A stretch of 64,000 bases of DNA. It comes from Lineus longissimus. Taxonomy: Eukaryota > Nemertea > Pilidiophora > Heteronemertea > Lineidae. Shown piece after piece: positions 60,004 through 64,000 of this stretch (position 1 is the first letter of the stretch; each line of letters begins with the position of its first letter). The translations under genes were made by a program, and so were the position numbers. The notes under the pieces are model-generated. The model was not told where the DNA came from, ran no database searches, and saw only the letters and a list, made by a program, of their open reading frames with translations. The stretch is taken from contig NC_088319.1 of NCBI RefSeq assembly GCF_910592395.1, forward strand, positions 2,420,001 through 2,484,000, given 5' to 3'.

Positions 60004-60986
60004 AGCATTGTTGTTGACACGACAGATCTTCGTAGTTAGTACTGTGTCGTTCACAGGGTTACAAAAATTGTCCACCAGAAAAAGAGGGATGGCCCTTCTC
60101 TTATGTTGCACTGTCACATCGCGTAAAAGGAACCAATGATACATTACAACGAACAGGATACGGTACTGCACGAGACAAACCTGAACAAGCTGGAGAAAAA
60201 CTTGCGTTTTTTTCAATATGCAGACAGCAAATATGCTCAACATCTGCCTCAGCTCTCTCAGTGACGCCATACATACCACGCTTCCCTAACCATGAAGACA
60301 AGATGATCACCCAAGTAGAAACCTCGAGGGTGGCATCACCGACTATAAACATGTGTAATTATGACATGCTGCGATGTGCTTATGGAGACAGACTCCCAGA
60401 AACCACGTTGTTTCTTATTAAGGTTATCTGACATGTCTGATGGTAAGGTAATGCGACACAGACTGTCTGCGTATTAGTGGACAATGTTATGGTGTTCACT
60501 TCGGTGGTGATATAGAGCGAAGACGGCTTTCATATTTTGAGCCCAGGGGAGCGAATGCAGGTTAAAAATCAAGATGAAGCTTTTCATATGATTCTCAGTT
60601 TGAACCATATTTTATTTCGCGTATCATGAAATACGTATACAAGATGGCTAAGTGTAGCGACACAGACTGTCTGTGTGTGCGTGAACAATGATATGCATTG
60701 TAAGGTATAGAGCGAAGAGAGCTTTCATCATTTTGAGAACAAAGGTTAAAAATTAGAAAAAGCTGGTTATCAGATTCTTAGGTATGCGAAGCCTTTTACA
60801 ATTCCTCGTAGAAGAGTCGAAAATACCATTCGCAGTACGTCATCCGGGTCGAAAATTCCGATATGATTCTTTTAAGATTCTTGGATAAGATATAATTGAG
60901 TCACATGAGGTAGAATGGGGTAATTTTAGTCCCGGCTTCTTGTAGCGCCTGCAGCCAGAAATACCGTATTCTACCTTATATACAGT
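60004..60986. other. Unassigned stretch
   Basis: Two similar blocks (GACACAGACTGTCTGCGT at about 60458 and GACACAGACTGTCTGTGT at 60659, each followed by ...GAACAATG/GGACAATG, GGT..TATAGAGCGAAGA and GCTTTCAT) form a direct repeat of about 200 bases. No gene recognised. Confidence 0.5.
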
Positions 60987-61159
60987 GCCGGTGTAGAAGT
61001 TTAAAATGTCCTAGGATAAAATGTCCGGGAACAAAGGATTCTATTATGCGCTTCAATCTCTGAGCTATTGACGGTCAGGGTCTCTATAGAACCATATTGC
61101 AGAATACAATAGGGCCGGACACTTTTTCCAGGGGGGACACCTTTTACTTTTACACCGGC
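60987..61159 (+). mobile_element. MITE family R3, copy b (173 bp)
   Basis: Left end GCCGGTGTAGAAGTTTAAAA, right end TTTACTTTTACACCGGC; the interior is nearly the same as copy a. Confidence 0.9.
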
Positions 61160-61407
61160 AGAATCTCTTGTCTCGCCGATCTGAGATCGTTGATTGATAT
61201 AAGTTTGACACCGCAGTCAATGACATGACCTCATGACCATTTAACAATGTTGAACAACTAAGAAAAACGCACACCCTCGCATTGAGAAAACCGAATTGAA
61301 CACTTTACTGTCATAGGCCCTCCATCAAAGTGGCAACTACACAAACATTATCAAAGTATTCAGCCTGGCTTTGAGACACGACGAAAATCTCCACCCAAAC
61401 ACTAAAG

Positions 61408-61480
61408 CCTTGTTGGTTCAACGGTCAGAATGCCTGACTTTCCACCTGGTGGTCACGGGTTCGACTCCTAGTAAATCCAC
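61408..61480 (+). repeat. Degenerate tRNA-Glu-like sequence (pseudo-tRNA or SINE)
   Basis: GTTGGTTCAACGGTCAGAAT, GCCTGACTTTCCACCTGG and GGTCACGGGTTCGACTCC match the D arm, anticodon arm (TTC in the loop) and T arm of eukaryotic tRNA-Glu in order and spacing. The T stem pairs only three of five and the acceptor ends do not pair. It is followed by a pyrimidine-rich tract (61484-61523, T-runs with CTC). Confidence 0.6.
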
Positions 61481-61483
61481 TAC

Positions 61484-61523
61484 ATCTTTCTCTTTTTTCT
61501 CTTTTTTTCTCTTTTTTTCTCTT
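61484..61523 (+). repeat. Pyrimidine tract (TTTTTTCTC)n
   Basis: Consecutive T runs separated by CTC, directly downstream of the tRNA-like sequence. Confidence 0.85.
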
Positions 61524-63437
61524 CATTTTGTTGTTATTTATTCATTCAGGTAAAGATATCATCATTATTATTATTAATACCATTATCAATATCATTATCA
61601 TTATAATCTTGAAGAAAACTCATGAACCCAAACTTTACAAACCGAGTAATGGGCGTAATATCATTGAAACATTAAATCGAATATTAAGAAGCGGTCTTTT
61701 ATCGGTGAAATCAGAATAGTTAACCTTCCAACTCTAAGCAACCCTAACCTTCCTCAATCACCTGCGTCTGACAGCAAAATATCTCAAATCCCACATCAAA
61801 GCGATAAACCCCTTTAAAATTAATATCATCCTCTAAACCGATATTCACACTCAGCTAATAATTCAAGTCCCTTGCTCGACTAAATTGCCCCATGTTTAAT
61901 ATTTGTTGAGTGTATCACTCATTTTTCATTTTGAGTTGAACTTTGATTTAATTCGTTCTATGGTGTTCGCACGGCATATCGATCAGCGTGGTGCTATAAG
62001 ACGCTAAAGAGCAGATCGAGCACAGTGCTCAGTTAGCGTAATTATTGTCGATTTGACGAGAAACTGCGATGAACGAAAAAAGCCAAATATTTCTGGAAAA
62101 ATTCGCCAGATCTTCGCTGAAAATGTCTCAATCTTGGTAATTCTCTGATATTGGCCAAGTAAGTATTTTAGATACTTCGGACTTTAAAATATACCATTTT
62201 TGCACCCTTTTTCTTCAATCCAAGAGTTGAACCAAAAGTGGAAAACGTCGAACACTTGCAGAAAAATATAGGTCACTAATAATGAAACAGGCGACGAACA
62301 AATCAACTGTGGGAAAAATAGCTTTATTTCTTTATGGATGATGACGCCATTAACAAAGAACATGCTCAAGGGTAGAAATCCTAAAGGAATTAAAACTTCT
62401 TCAAAACAAAGTGAATTTCAAGGGTGGGAGTAAGTTCTTTGTTTTCCAGAGAACATTCTCCCAGGTTTTAAATGGGCATTCACTTCATTCTGAAGGATTC
62501 TAATTGCTTTAGGATTTCACATCCTAAATGGAGGTACCTCTGATCAATCCTTAGATTACCTCAGAATGTAACTCTTCACCCTCATTGCATCTCATGTCAC
62601 TAACGCAGACTTAAGTAAACCTGGGAAATTCGCCAGTATTTCGCTGAATTGTCTTCGCAAAAATGGAGTCTCGTTCTTGGTAAAATCATTGAGTCGAAAG
62701 CTGAGCGTCCAATTTTTTGTTTCCTCTGTGGGGCCTCCGGTTTCCTCCCACTTACATTACAATCGCCCCATATTGTTAATAGAACAAAATGGCGGTGCCT
62801 AAGGTCAACCCTTAACAGGATTCACAATGTCACCATTCACCGTCATGTCATTTCATGTCAGCTTTGGAAGCCTAAATCAATTATCGGACAAGCTCGTGAC
62901 AAGTTGGAGGTGACACTTGACCCGGGTCAAGCGACAACGCAGACTCTGAGTTCACCTACTCAGAATCCATTTGCTGGAAACATGGGCTTCTTCCGGATTT
63001 CTTAACACGAACCATTCTTAACAATGACAAAGCAAAGATCAGATATCCGATATAATATCACAATGAGGGCTTGAATGTCTAGTTAGCAACATCCTGAAGC
63101 TGACGGGTGGCCTTGGGAAGCAACGGCATTCGATGACTTAGGGGACGTGCTTACGGAAGCTCCACACTGGTTAGGTGCCTGGAGCTGGTCATCATCTAAG
63201 ATGGTATCTAACTGTGAAACGTAAAGAGGGCTGACTTGTCCCGTACGCGGATTAGACCGTTGTGGTGATGGTATCTAAATTTACTCTAGAAAGCCTTCCA
63301 TAAAACATTTCATTGTCGATCCTTACTAGAGTTGAATTTATGTTGTACAATATTTTCATATACTAAACCAAGTCTTGCACCACTGCACTTCTTCTCCTCT
63401 TTATAATGTCTGAATAAATGTTCAGCATGCTTCAATA
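61524..63437. other. Unassigned stretch
   Basis: AAATTCGCCAG.TCTTCGCTGAAAATGTC near 62097 and AAATTCGCCAGTATTTCGCTGAATTGTC near 62626 form a diverged direct repeat. A 118-residue frame at 62649-63005 overlaps it and has no recognisable domain. Confidence 0.4.
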
Positions 63438-63615
63438 CAGTAGAACCTCTCTATTAAGGACACCCTTGGGCCTGACAAGTGATGTCCTTGATAGAGAGGT
63501 GTCCTGATTAGAGAGGTCAGATTGAATGGAAACACCTAAGTTGGAACCAAATCTAGTGTCCTTAATAGAGAGGTTGTCCTTAATAGATAGGAGTCCGCTA
63601 AGAGAGGTTCCACAG
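63438..63615 (+). mobile_element. Pogo-like MITE with TA target (178 bp)
   Basis: TA|CAGTAGAACCTCTCTATTAA at the left and TAAGAGAGGTTCCACAG|TA at the right. The inner TCTCTATTAAGGACA and TGTCCTTAATAGAGAGGTT are also inverted, and the AGAGAGG motif recurs six or more times. TA duplication and CAGTAGAACCTC-type ends match pogo-like Tc1/mariner non-autonomous elements. Confidence 0.82.
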
Positions 63616-64000
63616 TACCTTCTGACCTGTCTTATTTGCACCTTGCACCAGTTCCTTGTAACTTCTGCTGATATGAAATGTAACTTTTATAAGGCGACAA
63701 CAAACTCATTTGAATTGAATTGAATTCAATCTAACAGTATCATATGAACCCCAACGTACGGTACCAAGTTATCTTCATCCTAGTTCCTGTTCACGCCTAT
63801 AGTCTTACTGACATGGAAGTAAGATATGATATATTCAACTCATGTTGGCTTACGGCAGCAAATCTGCAATATCTTGGTCCAAGTGGCCTGCTTACGGGAC
63901 TTAAAGTCTCAGTTCAAAGTTGTATTCTCCTGGGATATTGCCCGAGCTACCGATAAAGGTCAACGCTTCGCAATGATGTTGACGCTTTAAGATGAGACAA
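63616..64000. other. End of window, unassigned
   Basis: A short TTGAATTGAATTGAATTC tract at about 63711-63728 resembles the LINE tail at 40284 in reverse complement. No LINE coding sequence adjoins it that I can recognise. Confidence 0.35.

Overview
The window looks like nuclear DNA from an invertebrate animal, probably marine. The evidence is a split gene with GT-AG introns encoding a laminin short arm (an animal-only family), 3' ends of LINE elements, many short terminal-inverted-repeat elements (MITEs), tRNA-like SINE relics and long poly(G)/poly(C) tracts. I cannot name the phylum from the sequence alone.

Only one convincing host gene is present. A laminin gamma-like gene lies on the + strand at 46730-51200 in six coding exons. 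The exon phases join without a break into a 447-residue secreted protein: signal peptide, LN domain, LE1, LE2 and most of LE3. It stops inside LE3 and has a canonical AATAAA 195 bases after the stop. No further laminin exon is recognisable in the next 12.8 kb. It is therefore a short netrin-like gamma paralogue, a short isoform ended by intronic polyadenylation, or a truncated gene. Intron 5 holds a tandem copy of the exon 5 splice-donor region and a MITE about 100 bases before exon 6.

The other roughly 59 kb is non-coding and repeat-rich. I traced seven dispersed families by comparing copies inside the window. R1 (about 370 bp, ends AATAGCATTCCGCG) has five copies, one carrying a nested 14-unit minisatellite. 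R2 (170 bp, ends CCGGTGTG) has three. R3 (172 bp, ends GCCGGTGTAGAAG) has two plus a relic. R4 (about 170-220 bp) has five, R5 (TIR, about 240 bp) three, R6 three and R7 three. Other elements are a CACTCTAAG-ended MITE, a TA-flanked pogo-like MITE, two LINE 3' fragments, four tRNA-like remnants and long hairpins.

Layout: 1-9.9 kb holds dispersed MITEs; 9.9-10.9 kb an 11-copy 91-bp satellite; 11-30 kb repeats and unassigned DNA; 30-31 kb a broken LINE between diverged direct repeats; 36-41 kb MITEs and an L2/CR1-like LINE end; 45.2-45.6 kb a CCAAT-bearing minisatellite; 46.7-51.4 kb the laminin-like gene; 51.5-64 kb MITEs, a 240-bp tandem repeat and hairpins. Apart from the laminin gene, open reading frames here are short, lack recognisable domains and often overlap repeats, so most are not annotated.
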